Shown: positions 26,610 to 35,635 of the stretch, piece after piece
How the letters are laid out: the number at the start of each line of letters is the position of its first letter
Numbering within the stretch: the first letter of the stretch is position 1
Assembly: GCA_965224495.1 (NCBI GenBank)
Contig: CBDCZI010000029.1
Coordinates: forward strand, 248,001 to 312,000
Direction: 5' to 3'
Source of the DNA: CBDCZI01 sp965224495
Lineage (GTDB): Bacteria; Bacteroidota; Bacteroidia; Cytophagales; JAAEPT01
DNA: 64,000 bases
Position numbers and translations under genes: made by a program
The notes under the pieces: model-generated
The model's database searches: none
Told to the model about the DNA's origin: nothing
Seen by the model: the letters and a program-made list of their open reading frames with translations, nothing else

Positions 26610-27712
26610 TCTAATCTGATTTTATATTTTTTGATACTTAATGCGATGTAAAAAACGGTCATTGCCAATAAAATGAGGGTTTCTTTCCATAAAACTGCTA
26701 ATCCTACGCCTTTGAGCATGATACCTTTAATGATGATAATGAACCATTTGGCGGGGATTATATTGCTAATTACTTGTAAGGGTAGGGGCATGCTGGCGAT
26801 AGGGAAAATGAAACCTGAAAGTAAAATAACGGGTAACATTAAGCCCATCAACGAAATCATCATTGCTGTTTGTTGGGTTTTGGATACCGTTGAGATTAGG
26901 ATGCCTAACGAGAGGGCGTTGACGATGAACAATACGCTTTCGAAGGCGAGTAAAAACAGGTTGCCTGCAATGGGCATTTTGAAAATAAATACACTGAGTA
27001 AAACGATGACTAAGGCGTTGATTACTGATAAAAAAATGTACGGAAATACTTTGCCTATAATCACTTGAAAGGGTTTGATGGGTGATACTAAGAGTATTTC
27101 CATTGTTCCCATTTCTTTTTCTTTGGTGATGGATATTGAGGTCATCATTGCCGAAACGAGCATCAAAATAATGGTCATTACGCCTGGTACAAACATAAAT
27201 ACACTTTTCAACTCGGGGTTGTAAAACATACGTGTTTGAGGAATGATTTGGTAAGGGATTACAAGCGATTTGTTGCGTTCTTGCTGGTACTTTTGTAAGA
27301 TGGCACTGGTGAAATTAGTGATGGTGTTTGCGGTGTTTGGGTCGGTAGCGTCGGTGATTATTTGTATAGTGGCACGACTTTCTTTGACGAGTTTTTTGCT
27401 GAAATCGTTTTCAAATACCAAGACGGCTTTTACTTCCCCTTTTCTAAATACTTGCTCTATTTCTGCTTCGCTACTGATGTACTGTTTGTTGCTGAAGTAT
27501 TTTGATGCGGTTATTTTATTGGTGATTTCTACCGTGGTAGCGTCTTTTGACTTATCAAAAATGGCTATATCTACATTGTTTATCTCGTTGGTGATGGCAA
27601 ACCCAAAAAGCATAATTTGAGCAATAGGCATCCCAAACAAGATAAACAACGAGCGTTTGTCTCTGAAAATATGGTAAAACTCCTTTTTTATAAATCCTAT
27701 AAACCGTTTCAT
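26606..27712 (-). CDS. ABC-2 type permease (efflux operon, first permease)
   Basis: A 368-residue paralogue of the following permease, with the same layout: N-terminal helix (about 24-42), periplasmic domain, and C-terminal helices with SITKEKEMGTMEILLVSPIK. Two different permeases with two ATPases suggest a heteromeric exporter like YbhFSR. The start overlaps the upstream ATPase gene by 4 bases. Confidence 0.9.
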   Translation of the reverse strand: MKRFIGFIKKEFYHIFRDKRSLFILFGMPIAQIMLFGFAITNEINNVDIAIFDKSKDATTVEITNKITASKYFSNKQYISSEAEIEQVFRKGEVKAVLVFENDFSKKLVKESRATIQIITDATDPNTANTITNFTSAILQKYQQERNKSLVIPYQIIPQTRMFYNPELKSVFMFVPGVMTIILMLVSAMMTSISITKEKEMGTMEILLVSPIKPFQVIIGKVFPYIFLSVINALVIVLLSVFIFKMPIAGNLFLLAFESVLFIVNALSLGILISTVSKTQQTAMMISLMGLMLPVILLSGFIFPIASMPLPLQVISNIIPAKWFIIIIKGIMLKGVGLAVLWKETLILLAMTVFYIALSIKKYKIRLE

Positions 27713-28437
27713 CCTCTTGCTAATTTTAAAAACACGTCATTCATACTTTCTACTTCAAATTGTTTTTTGAGCATTTTTGGTGTATCCAACGCTTCTATTT
27801 TTCCATTTACCATAATTGAAACTCTGTCGCAATATTCGGCTTCGTCCATATAATGCGTGGTTACAAATACGGTTGTTCCTTTGTCGGCAGTTTGGTAAAT
27901 CATTTCCCAAAATTGACGTCGAGTTATCGGGTCAACCCCTCCCGTTGGCTCATCTAAAAAGATGATTTTTGGTTCGTGAAGCATTGCCACAGAAAACGAA
28001 ATTTTTTGTTTCCAACCCAAAGGCAACGAGCCTACCAATTGATTAGCGACTTCTTCCAGTTTTAATTCCTCAATTAACTCTTTGGATTTTATTTTTATTT
28101 GCTTGCGAGAAAGTCCATAAATACCGCCAAAAAAGGTGATGTTTTCTTTTACTGTAAGGTCGTCGTACAAGGCAAATTTTTGACTCATATAACCAATGTT
28201 TTTCTTGATGTCTTCGGGGTTTTTGAATACGTCAAAACCTGCAACATTTGCTTTTCCAGAAGTAGGGATAGAGATACCAATAAGCATTTTCATAGCCGTA
28301 GTTTTACCTGCCCCATTTGCTCCCAAAAAACCAAATATCTCGCCTTTTTTGACTTCAAACGTAATCGCATCTACAGCCTTAAAATCACCAAATTGTTTGG
28401 TTAACCCTTCTACTTTTATGACGTTTTCTTGTTCCAT
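27709..28437 (-). CDS. ABC transporter ATP-binding protein
   Basis: A 242-residue nucleotide-binding subunit: Walker A GANGAGKTT (about 38-46), Walker B IIFLDEPTGGVDP (about 158-170), H-loop TTHYMDEAEYCDR. The signature helix reads LPLGWKQK instead of LSGGQ, a substitution seen in the second half of YbhF-like ATPases. With the next gene, which has a canonical signature, it may form an asymmetric ATPase pair. Its start and the stop of the preceding gene share a base. Confidence 0.92.
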   Translation of the reverse strand: MEQENVIKVEGLTKQFGDFKAVDAITFEVKKGEIFGFLGANGAGKTTAMKMLIGISIPTSGKANVAGFDVFKNPEDIKKNIGYMSQKFALYDDLTVKENITFFGGIYGLSRKQIKIKSKELIEELKLEEVANQLVGSLPLGWKQKISFSVAMLHEPKIIFLDEPTGGVDPITRRQFWEMIYQTADKGTTVFVTTHYMDEAEYCDRVSIMVNGKIEALDTPKMLKKQFEVESMNDVFLKLARG

Positions 28438-29339
28438 TACCTTGCTAACTCCATAAAGACGTCTTCAATTGTAGCCGATGTTTGTTCGATTACAATGTTG
28501 TGTAAGCCCTTTTGTTCTAAATATGTTTGTAAATGTTGCTTGTCAAAATCTTCTCGTTGGTCGGTGTAATGCACAAACTCACCAAAAGGAAAGACGCTGT
28601 ATTGGTGTTGGTAATCCTTCAAACTGCCAATCAATAAATACATATTGTCAGCATTGATGTTATAAAGTGTTTTCGGGAAATGACTCACGATTTCTTGTGG
28701 AGTGTCTATTTGCAATATTTCCCCGTCTTGTATCAATGCAATACGGTCGCACAGTTCTGCTTCATCCATATAAGGTGTTGAAACTAAAATGGTGATTCCT
28801 TTGGTCTGCAAACGTTTGAGCATTACCCAAAACTCTTGACGAGAAACAGGGTCAACTCCCGTGGTCGGTTCGTCCAAAAACAAAACTTTTGGTTTGTGAA
28901 TCAATGCACAACATAAAGCCAATTTTTGTTTCATTCCTCCTGACAAATCTCCTGCTCTACGTTTTTTGAAAGGTTCTATTTGTACATAGATATCTTCTAT
29001 CAAATCGTAATTTGCGTCGATAGTTGTCCCAAATATAGTAGCGAAAAACTCTAAATTTTCTTCAACTGTTAAGTCTTGGTACAAAGAGAATTTCCCTGGC
29101 ATATAACCCACGTGGTTTCTTATTTCTTCGTACTCTTTTATTACCTCATAACCTGCCACTGTCGCTTCGCCTTTGTCAGCGATAAGCAAGGTAGTTAGCA
29201 CACGAAAAAGCGTCGTTTTTCCTGCTCCATCAGGACCTATCAAGCCAAACAACTCACCTTCTTTCACTTCAAATGAAATGTTTTTTAAGGCGGTTACTTC
29301 CTTGAACGATTTGTCAATATTTGTTACAGATATACTCAC
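28437..29339 (-). CDS. ABC transporter ATP-binding protein
   Basis: A 300-residue subunit with Walker A GPDGAGKTT, the signature LSGGMKQK, Walker B VLFLDEPTTGVDP and H-loop TPYMDEAELCDR (Thr-Pro instead of the usual Thr-His, so the switch His is missing). The extra 60 residues at the C-terminus are a regulatory or dimerisation extension. Together with the downstream ATPase it corresponds to the fused YbhF of enterobacteria split in two. Confidence 0.92.
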   Translation of the reverse strand: MSISVTNIDKSFKEVTALKNISFEVKEGELFGLIGPDGAGKTTLFRVLTTLLIADKGEATVAGYEVIKEYEEIRNHVGYMPGKFSLYQDLTVEENLEFFATIFGTTIDANYDLIEDIYVQIEPFKKRRAGDLSGGMKQKLALCCALIHKPKVLFLDEPTTGVDPVSRQEFWVMLKRLQTKGITILVSTPYMDEAELCDRIALIQDGEILQIDTPQEIVSHFPKTLYNINADNMYLLIGSLKDYQHQYSVFPFGEFVHYTDQREDFDKQHLQTYLEQKGLHNIVIEQTSATIEDVFMELAR

Positions 29340-29342
29340 TGT

Positions 29343-29774
29343 TTATTTGAAATATTTATGGTACAGACTCAAGTTTGTTCCGATGCTTGATGCTGTCTCA
29401 CGTCCTTCTTCTTCTGTTTTCACTTTTGATAAATGTGCTATTTTGTCGATTAAAGGGTGTAAAAATGTGTGTAAGTTCTCGTGAGCTTCCCCTTGCATAC
29501 TGCACGCTTGGATGAGTTGGTTTTGCTCCTTGACCAAGTTGGTTGCTAATAACTGGTAAGTACCAACCGTTTTTTCTGTTCGGCGATTAACCAATACCTG
29601 CATCGCCACCACGCCCTTTGTTGTCGCTAAGTTTGCTTGCCATTGTTTCCCCTCGTCCAATTTTATTTCATTGACCCAGTCGTTGCTCAAAACACTTTTT
29701 TCTGCTGTTTGTTGGTTCGTACAACTTGCCAAACCAAAAACGATTGCTGTAATTATTCCTATTATCTTTTTCAT
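29343..29774 (-). CDS. Small lipoprotein of the efflux operon
   Basis: A 143-residue protein with a lipobox VFGLASC (Cys18). The mature part is helical (LLATNLVKEQNQLIQACSMQGEAHENLHTFLHPLIDK). No domain is known to me. The position between the membrane-fusion protein and the ATPases, with 1- to 3-base gaps, suggests a part in the export machine or in its sensing. Confidence 0.72.
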   Translation of the reverse strand: MKKIIGIITAIVFGLASCTNQQTAEKSVLSNDWVNEIKLDEGKQWQANLATTKGVVAMQVLVNRRTEKTVGTYQLLATNLVKEQNQLIQACSMQGEAHENLHTFLHPLIDKIAHLSKVKTEEEGRETASSIGTNLSLYHKYFK

Positions 29775-29775
29775 C

Positions 29776-30681
29776 TTATTTTTCTTTAGTTGTTTCGCTC
29801 ACCCACATTTCGGCAGGCATACCTATTTTTAAATAACCGTCGTTTTTCACTTCTATTTTTACTGCGTAAACCAAGTTTACTCGCTCTTCCTTTGTCTGTA
29901 TGATTTTTGGTGTAAACTCTGCTTCCGATGCTATCCAACTGATTTTACCGTTATAACTTTTCATTTCTTTTACGCCGTCAACTTTTACGGTTACTCTTTG
30001 TCCTATTTTGATGCTCGACAATTGCTTTTCACTTATATAAACACGTAGTTTCATTGTGCTCAAATCAGCAATTTTATATAAAGGCTTACCGAAATTGGTG
30101 ATTTCAAATGGTTCTGCATATTTCACCAAAACCGTTCCTTTTACAGGGTTTACCAATTTGCTTTTCTCTATTTGGTCTTCGATTTGTTTTAGTTGCGAAG
30201 CAATACTCTTTAGTTCGTTGAGTACCGTTGCATTTTGCACTTTTATACTCCTCACTTGTTGGTGAATTACATTGATACGTCCATTTACGTTATCTAATTT
30301 TTGCTGTGTAGAAGCTCCTTCTTTTAATAAATTCTGTACTCTCCTTTTGCTTGTCATCGCTGATTTCAATTGTGCCTGTAAGACACTGATTTGTGACAAA
30401 ACACCTTTTGATTTACCTCTAACTACGTTCTTAGTCGCTTGTAATTGCTCTTTTTTCAAACTCAGTTGGGTCGTATCAACATAGCCGATAACTGCATTTT
30501 TACCCAATTCGTAACCTTCTTCGACCGAAAAAGCCAATAACTTGCCGTTGCTTTCGGCTGATACTGTTGTTTCTGTCGCTTCAAAGTTTCCGTAACCGTC
30601 TGCTTTGTTATTCCCTTTATTGCACGAACTAAATACAAGTGTAGAAAGTGCTAATCCGATAATTATTTTAGTGCTTTTCAT
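29776..30681 (-). CDS. HlyD-family membrane fusion lipoprotein
   Basis: A 301-residue periplasmic adaptor with lipobox VFSSC. A biotinyl-lipoyl-like half-motif (ESNGKLLAFSVEEGYEL) precedes a coiled-coil (about 70-165) and the second half (LVNPVKGTVLVKYAEPFE), followed by the beta-barrel domain. This is the YbhG-type adaptor bridging the ABC permeases to the TolC-like protein. Anchoring by lipid replaces the usual N-terminal helix. Confidence 0.88.
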   Translation of the reverse strand: MKSTKIIIGLALSTLVFSSCNKGNNKADGYGNFEATETTVSAESNGKLLAFSVEEGYELGKNAVIGYVDTTQLSLKKEQLQATKNVVRGKSKGVLSQISVLQAQLKSAMTSKRRVQNLLKEGASTQQKLDNVNGRINVIHQQVRSIKVQNATVLNELKSIASQLKQIEDQIEKSKLVNPVKGTVLVKYAEPFEITNFGKPLYKIADLSTMKLRVYISEKQLSSIKIGQRVTVKVDGVKEMKSYNGKISWIASEAEFTPKIIQTKEERVNLVYAVKIEVKNDGYLKIGMPAEMWVSETTKEK

Positions 30682-30693
30682 TTTATTCTGTTT

Positions 30694-31953
30694 TTAAATT
30701 CCTTGTAGCGTTTTGTAATTTGCCTTTGCTAACAACAATTGTATTTGGTGTGTATTCAATTTGTTTTCTGCTTCAAATAATTTCGTCAATTCTGTAATAT
30801 AAAGAGACGAGGTAATTGCTCCGTTTTTCAATTGAGCCTGAGCTGTTTTGACTATCTTTTTTCGCAATTCAATAATTGTATTGTCCGAGGCAAGCGAAGA
30901 AGTTATTTTGTTGATTTCAACCTCTTGTTGAGTCAACTCTACCGAAGTGTTCAATTCAAAAACCTCTTGTTGGTTGTCGATAATCTCCTTGTTTAAAAGC
31001 AACGCCTTACGCTGTGTCTTTGCCGTATTCCAATCAAATACAGTCCATTTTACTTTTAAACCAACCATATAATAAGGTTGAAAACTATTGTCTAACATAT
31101 TTAAACCTGGGTTTCCGTAACCACCTGTACCAAATCCAAATACTTTAGGTGAGTTTTTCTTAGCAATTAGCTTTTCTGACAAATCAATTTGTTGTTTCTT
31201 TAATTGAAACAATGCCATTTCTGGACGGTTGATTGTCTTCGTCGTTTCCATCTCGATAACGGGGTTTTTAAATACGGTGTTTTCCGAAATGTCTTCTCCT
31301 ACAAGTTGTGCTAACGAACTCAATAACCCTTTTTTACTCCATTCTATTTCTGTGAACAATTGCTGTATTTTCAACACTTCCACTTCTATAATATCAGCCG
31401 AAGAGACAGGTAAAGCACCGTACTTAATCGCTGACTCCACTTCTTTCAATCTCGCCTTCAAGTTCGATTGATTGGCTTTTAAAAGCTCTTTTTTCTCTTG
31501 TAACAACAATACAGAAAAGTACAACTGATTTATTTTTTGTTTGATTTGAAACAACGATACTTCTACTTCTTGTTGCTGTGTTTTCAATTCGTGCTTTTTG
31601 AGTTGCAACGCCGAGTTTATCGCTCCGCCACCATAGATTAATTGATTAACCGATAGAGCCACTTTGTATTGGTCCTTATTAGGCTTAGGGATTTCCATAT
31701 TAGGCAAATCCAAAGGGACGTGTGTCACTTCCGATTGGTAAGTTGCCTGTGCCGACAAATCAAAAACGGGTCGCTTTGACTTATCAATTACAGCCAAATC
31801 TAATTCGTTTTTTCGACTTAATAATTGTCCTTGTTTTGCTAAAGGGAAGTTTTTTTCCACCAAATCGTAGCATTTCTCTAAAGAATATTCTTCTTGTGCA
31901 TACCCACTCAATGAGAGTGTAAACAAGAAAATAAGTAGTGTTATCTTTTTCAT
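30694..31953 (-). CDS. TolC-family outer-membrane efflux protein
   Basis: A 419-residue protein with a signal peptide (cleavage after SGYAQ) and two internal repeats rich in long helices and short strands (SVNQLIYGGGAINSALQLKK; VKWTVFDWNTAKTQRKALL), the pattern of TolC-type trimeric channels. It is the outer-membrane exit of the operon. Confidence 0.9.
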   Translation of the reverse strand: MKKITLLIFLFTLSLSGYAQEEYSLEKCYDLVEKNFPLAKQGQLLSRKNELDLAVIDKSKRPVFDLSAQATYQSEVTHVPLDLPNMEIPKPNKDQYKVALSVNQLIYGGGAINSALQLKKHELKTQQQEVEVSLFQIKQKINQLYFSVLLLQEKKELLKANQSNLKARLKEVESAIKYGALPVSSADIIEVEVLKIQQLFTEIEWSKKGLLSSLAQLVGEDISENTVFKNPVIEMETTKTINRPEMALFQLKKQQIDLSEKLIAKKNSPKVFGFGTGGYGNPGLNMLDNSFQPYYMVGLKVKWTVFDWNTAKTQRKALLLNKEIIDNQQEVFELNTSVELTQQEVEINKITSSLASDNTIIELRKKIVKTAQAQLKNGAITSSLYITELTKLFEAENKLNTHQIQLLLAKANYKTLQGI

Positions 31954-31960
31954 TATTTTT

Positions 31961-32251
31961 TTATTTAATCAATAGCAATTTGGCGTTACTTATCGCCTCA
32001 ACGGCGTGAATTTCCTCTTTTTTAAAACTGTACATTTCATTGACTTTCAAGTTGTACTCTTCTCCATTTATTTTGAATAACACTTCACCTTCCAACACCA
32101 ATACACTCGCATCAGTATTTGATTTGTGAGCTGTCAATTCTTTTCCTTTTTCTATTGCAATCAAAATAACCGCTCCTGTATCGTTTGCAACGACTTTATT
32201 TGTCTTGATTCCATCAAAAGGAAGTGTGTTTATTATGTTATCGATTTTCAT
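31961..32251 (-). CDS. Small cupin-domain protein
   Basis: A 96-residue single-domain cupin. The strands TAHKSNTDASVLVLEGEVLF and NEMYSFKKEEIHAVEAI mirror the two cupin motifs, but the first motif has a single His, so metal binding may be weak. A ligand-sensing or detoxifying role in the efflux operon is conceivable; no substrate can be proposed. Confidence 0.8.
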   Translation of the reverse strand: MKIDNIINTLPFDGIKTNKVVANDTGAVILIAIEKGKELTAHKSNTDASVLVLEGEVLFKINGEEYNLKVNEMYSFKKEEIHAVEAISNAKLLLIK

Positions 32252-32256
32252 AATTC

Positions 32257-32706
32257 TTAGAAATAAATAATTTTTACTTTTATTGTTTTGTCTGTCTTTA
32301 ACTCAAATTTTGTTTTATTAAAATTAGGTCTATTGAACGGGCTGATTGATTTTAAATTTGAAAAACCCACACCTTCGGTAGGAAAAATCCAACCTTTATC
32401 TATTACTGCGTCATTGTCTTCGTCGTGATGCACATTTACTGCATAGATGCCTTGAGGTAGGTTCTCAAAAGTGACTGATGCTTTATTTACACTGATTTCA
32501 CTTTTTAATTGTTTGTAATATTTTTTAAAATACTGGTCAGGCACTGTACCGTCTTTGTTGTACAATGAAAACTGTACCGTGCCCTTATTGTTTTCTAAGT
32601 GCTCTACACTGACTGTCAACGTACACTGTTTTTCCACAGAAACAAACGACAATACAGCAAACAGCAATAAAGAAACTAACAAACTATATATTCTACTTCT
32701 TCTCAT
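32257..32706 (-). CDS. DUF2141 exported protein
   Basis: A 149-residue protein with a signal anchor/peptide (about 7-27) and the DUF2141 core: GTVQFSLYN, ENLPQGIYAVNVHHDEDNDA and the C-terminal PTEGVGFSN. It resembles a small Ig-like periplasmic protein of unknown function. It is the first gene of the TetR-controlled operon, right after an operator-like palindrome. Confidence 0.85.
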   Translation of the reverse strand: MRRSRIYSLLVSLLLFAVLSFVSVEKQCTLTVSVEHLENNKGTVQFSLYNKDGTVPDQYFKKYYKQLKSEISVNKASVTFENLPQGIYAVNVHHDEDNDAVIDKGWIFPTEGVGFSNLKSISPFNRPNFNKTKFELKTDKTIKVKIIYF

Positions 32707-32710
32707 CTTA

Positions 32711-32729
32711 AATAGTTAACACTAACTAA
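32711..32729 (-). promoter_or_regulatory. Operator-like palindrome before the efflux operon
   Basis: On the minus strand it reads TTAGTTAGTGTTAACTATT, aligning to TTAGTTAGCGTTTACTAAC at 33344-33362 with only a few differences. Both share the half-sites AGTTA-N8-TAACT. It lies 5 bases before the DUF2141 start codon. A TetR-family dimer would bind such a site; this is inference. Confidence 0.65.
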
Positions 32730-32750
32730 CTAACTTTTGTTTTAAATTTT

Positions 32751-33335
32751 TTATCCTTTTTTAATCAATAAACCAACCGTTGTACAGAGGTTTTCTCCTT
32801 CTTGGATTAAATCAAATTGAAAACCTGCTAATTTCCATCTCAAAACAGTAAAACGCATACTTCCCATAATTACCGTAGTCAATTGATCAGCATCAATATC
32901 TTTTCTTATGTCTCCGTCCTTTTGCCCTGATAAGATAATTTGATTTACCATTGCTCTTTTTTGCGTCATTATTCCTGCGACAGTTTTTGATAACTCGGTG
33001 TCATACTGAAAACTCGTTTCCGAAAAGATGACCATAATCACCGCTGGATTTTGAGTAAAATGATTAAACTGAAACTTTATCATTTTATCTATTTTTTCTG
33101 TAGCTGACATTTTAGCATCAATAATTTGTTTCAACCCTTTACCCAAACGCTCTTTGTAGTAAAGTAAAACAGATTTCAGAATCTCTGTTTTTCCCTTGAA
33201 ATGACGATAGAGAGCAGGTTCGGAAAACCCCATTTTAGAAGCCAAATTCTTAGTAGTCAGGTTCTGAATACCTTTCTCACCAATCAATTCGGTTGTTGCT
33301 TCTATAATCTCTATTTGTCTTTTGGTTAATTCCAT
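32751..33335 (-). CDS. TetR-family transcriptional regulator
   Basis: A 194-residue regulator. The N-terminal helix-turn-helix is clear: IIEATTELIGEKGIQNLTTK and LASKMGFSEPALYRHFKGK (about residues 10-50). The remainder is a helical ligand domain. It is divergent from nothing; it lies directly upstream of the efflux operon in the same direction with 44 bases between, which contain an operator-like palindrome. Probably represses both itself and the exporter until an inducer binds. Confidence 0.92.
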   Translation of the reverse strand: MELTKRQIEIIEATTELIGEKGIQNLTTKNLASKMGFSEPALYRHFKGKTEILKSVLLYYKERLGKGLKQIIDAKMSATEKIDKMIKFQFNHFTQNPAVIMVIFSETSFQYDTELSKTVAGIMTQKRAMVNQIILSGQKDGDIRKDIDADQLTTVIMGSMRFTVLRWKLAGFQFDLIQEGENLCTTVGLLIKKG

Positions 33336-33342
33336 ACTGCTA

Positions 33343-33362
33343 AGTTAGTAAACGCTAACTAA
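33343..33362 (-). promoter_or_regulatory. Operator-like palindrome before the tetR-type gene
   Basis: Perfect inverted repeat AGTTAG-TAAACG-CTAACT (33343-33360), 7 bases upstream of the regulator's start codon, suggesting autoregulation. It matches the site at 32711-32729. Confidence 0.7.
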
Positions 33363-33506
33363 AATAAAAGGTTGTGTAGGGTTTATTTTTTAAAAAAATG
33401 AATTTGAATGTGATAAATACTTAAAACAGTACGTCATCTTCATTACAAGGCTGAGTCTATATTATTTCTGACGGTACGGTTGTAATGCTTTTATCTGATG
33501 ATAGGG

Positions 33507-33935
33507 CTAAGCAATCACCAAAACAACGGTAATCTTTTCGTTTGCTCGTTGGCGATGAAGTATCAACTTTGTTTCTGTCAATTCTTTGATGAAAAGTACC
33601 TCTTTACTGCCGTTGTATTCGAGCGTGAGTTCTGTCGCTTCTTTATTCATTGACCACATACCATAACTGACCCAATCGCTTAATAACGAACTTTCATAAT
33701 TGCCCTGTTGCATAAAGTTGATATAGGACGTTTGAATTTTGTTTTCAAAAGCCAAACGTGACGATGCTAATTCATCACCTGAAAGTCCATCAAAAGGGGA
33801 GGGAAGTTGGGTGAAAGTAACGACACGCCAATATTTACTGAGAAGTTTGGAACGAGAAGAACCTGCCGAAGAAATGAAATATCCTGCCGATAACAAGGCA
33901 AAACACAAAAGAGTAAATTTAATAAACATCGGCAT
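33507..33935 (-). CDS. Lipocalin-like small exported protein
   Basis: A 142-residue protein with an N-terminal hydrophobic segment (about 3-20). The pattern LLSKYWRVVTFTQLP, GMWSMNKEATELTLEY, LFIKELTETKLILHR resembles the lipocalin-like single-domain proteins of Bacteroidetes. The start may be the second Met (33929). It follows the secG terminator, so it probably has its own promoter. The function is unknown. Confidence 0.7.
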   Translation of the reverse strand: MPMFIKFTLLCFALLSAGYFISSAGSSRSKLLSKYWRVVTFTQLPSPFDGLSGDELASSRLAFENKIQTSYINFMQQGNYESSLLSDWVSYGMWSMNKEATELTLEYNGSKEVLFIKELTETKLILHRQRANEKITVVLVIA

Positions 33936-33977
33936 AGTGAAGGTGTCGGATTAAATATAGCTTCCGAATAATGAAGC

Positions 33978-34012
33978 ATAAAAAAAGCCCCTTGAAAAAG
34001 GAGCTTTTAAAT
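33978..34012 (-). terminator. Terminator after secG
   Basis: Hairpin AAAAGC-C-CCTT / AAGG-A-GCTTTT with one mismatch, followed on the minus strand by seven T. Confidence 0.82.
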
Positions 34013-34030
34013 TATTTTGAGCGATTGAGA

Positions 34031-34318
34031 TTACGGTATAGAAGTATCTTCTGTAGTAGGCTCATCTACTTGTTCAGTTTCTTGTAAGTTTGTTGTGTTT
34101 GGTTGCATATCAACATTTACATAAGTCGCCAAAAGAGCGATGGCAAACATAAAGCCATAAGTCAATTTCTCTAATAAGTCAGTCGTTTTCTTAACGCCCA
34201 TCATTTGAGAAGCTGAACCAAAGTCTCCTGAGAGTCCACCTTTAGGGTTTTGAACCATTACTATTAAGATAAGTAATACACAAATAATTAGAATAACGGG
34301 GATAAGTATTTCGTACAT
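34031..34318 (-). CDS. secG: Protein translocase subunit SecG
   Basis: A 95-residue protein with two hydrophobic helices (about 3-22 and 52-70) and between them the SecG signature VQNPKGGLSGDFG. It is part of the SecYEG inner-membrane channel. The C-terminal tail is acidic. It directly follows the TPR-like gene in a run of envelope genes. Confidence 0.93.
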   Translation of the reverse strand: MYEILIPVILIICVLLILIVMVQNPKGGLSGDFGSASQMMGVKKTTDLLEKLTYGFMFAIALLATYVNVDMQPNTTNLQETEQVDEPTTEDTSIP

Positions 34319-34319
34319 T

Positions 34320-35612
34320 TTATTGTTCTTTTTTTAGAATTTCTATTTGAGATGCAAAGTACGATTTTTTTTCTGGTTTTTTCAAGATTAATTCCTTGTA
34401 TATTTTTATCGCCTTGGCAAAGTTTCCTTGCTTTGCATGTATTTTTGCCATATTCTCATTGACAAACTTCACTTTTAGTTTACTGCTACCTTTAGAAAAG
34501 TCTTCATTCTTCTCGTTAGGCTTTGATTTGGTTGGGGTAATACGACTTATTTGAGGTTCGTTTTTAATAAAGTCATTGAGTATTTTTGCTTGTGATTTTT
34601 TGCTTGAACTTTTTGAACGTCTTGATTTTCTTTTTTCGATACTCTCTAAGTATTTTAAAATCAAATCGGTCTCACCGTTGGTTTTTAAACCACCAGACTC
34701 TCCCAATTTACTATCAAACAAGTCCTCGTCTGGTTGGTAATGTGCAACCGAACCTTGCCTCTTTATTCGTTTAGCCTTTCTTTCTGATTCTTCGTGTACC
34801 TGTTTACTCAGTGCCTTGAGTTTATCTTTGATATTTACCGACGACTTTTTCTTTTTGGGTTCTTCTTTTGGAGTAACTTTCTTTTGTGCCTTCTCCTTCT
34901 TGGTTACCTTAGGTTCTTTAATTACTTCGTCAGCTACAATACTCGTAGAAAGTGTTTTTTCATCCTTTGGAGTAGGCGTTTTTATTACCTCTTTAGGCGT
35001 GTCAATAAGAGCTAATTCTTTCTCTGCCTGTTGTCGCTTTTCTTTCGCTTGTTGTTCGTCTTGCTGTGTTTTTTCCTTTAGTTTTCTTAGTTCTTCTAAG
35101 CTTTTATGGATTTCTTCAGCGATTGATAATTTATGTTCGACGGTTTCAGGTTCTACATCAGTAAGCAGTGTTTTTTTATCCTCGACCAAAGGAGTTACTA
35201 CAGGTTCTTCAGGTATTGTTTTTACTTCATGTTCCTGAACCTCTTCTTTAGTGATTTCAATCGTTTTTTTTTCGGACTGAACCTCTGTGATTTTCTCTTT
35301 AATTATTTCAGAAAGATCTTCTTCTACGGCAGTATTGTGGGTAAACTCTTTGGTTGTAGCAGGGTAAAAAGAAGCGACATTATCTAATAAAAATCGTTTA
35401 AGGTAACGGCGATTTACACTGTAAGCCGATGCGAGTTTTACTTTCATTTCGCTCAGCATACTTCCTTGCTCTTTTGAAGCCTTAGCAAGTAACAAATGCC
35501 CCGTTTGACAATAAGGAAAAATAGTCACCAAACTTTCTAACTGTTTGGTGCTTGCCTCGTCAATGGGTTGCTTTGTAGCTTTTACAAGATGGTTAAACTG
35601 CTGTATATTCAT
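34320..35612 (-). CDS. TPR-like protein with long charged region
   Basis: A 430-residue protein without signal peptide. The first 70 residues are helical (LESLVTIFPYCQTGHLLLAKA). Residues about 90-370 are low-complexity and rich in Lys, Glu, Ser and Thr. The last 45 residues look like one TPR unit (AKIHAKQGNFAKAIKIYKELILKKPEKKSYF). Such a gene is conserved between lptE and secG in flavobacteria; its role is not known. A link to envelope assembly is suggested by context only. Confidence 0.75.
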   Translation of the reverse strand: MNIQQFNHLVKATKQPIDEASTKQLESLVTIFPYCQTGHLLLAKASKEQGSMLSEMKVKLASAYSVNRRYLKRFLLDNVASFYPATTKEFTHNTAVEEDLSEIIKEKITEVQSEKKTIEITKEEVQEHEVKTIPEEPVVTPLVEDKKTLLTDVEPETVEHKLSIAEEIHKSLEELRKLKEKTQQDEQQAKEKRQQAEKELALIDTPKEVIKTPTPKDEKTLSTSIVADEVIKEPKVTKKEKAQKKVTPKEEPKKKKSSVNIKDKLKALSKQVHEESERKAKRIKRQGSVAHYQPDEDLFDSKLGESGGLKTNGETDLILKYLESIEKRKSRRSKSSSKKSQAKILNDFIKNEPQISRITPTKSKPNEKNEDFSKGSSKLKVKFVNENMAKIHAKQGNFAKAIKIYKELILKKPEKKSYFASQIEILKKEQ

Positions 35613-35635
35613 TTTTTATAAAGTTAGTCTAAAGA

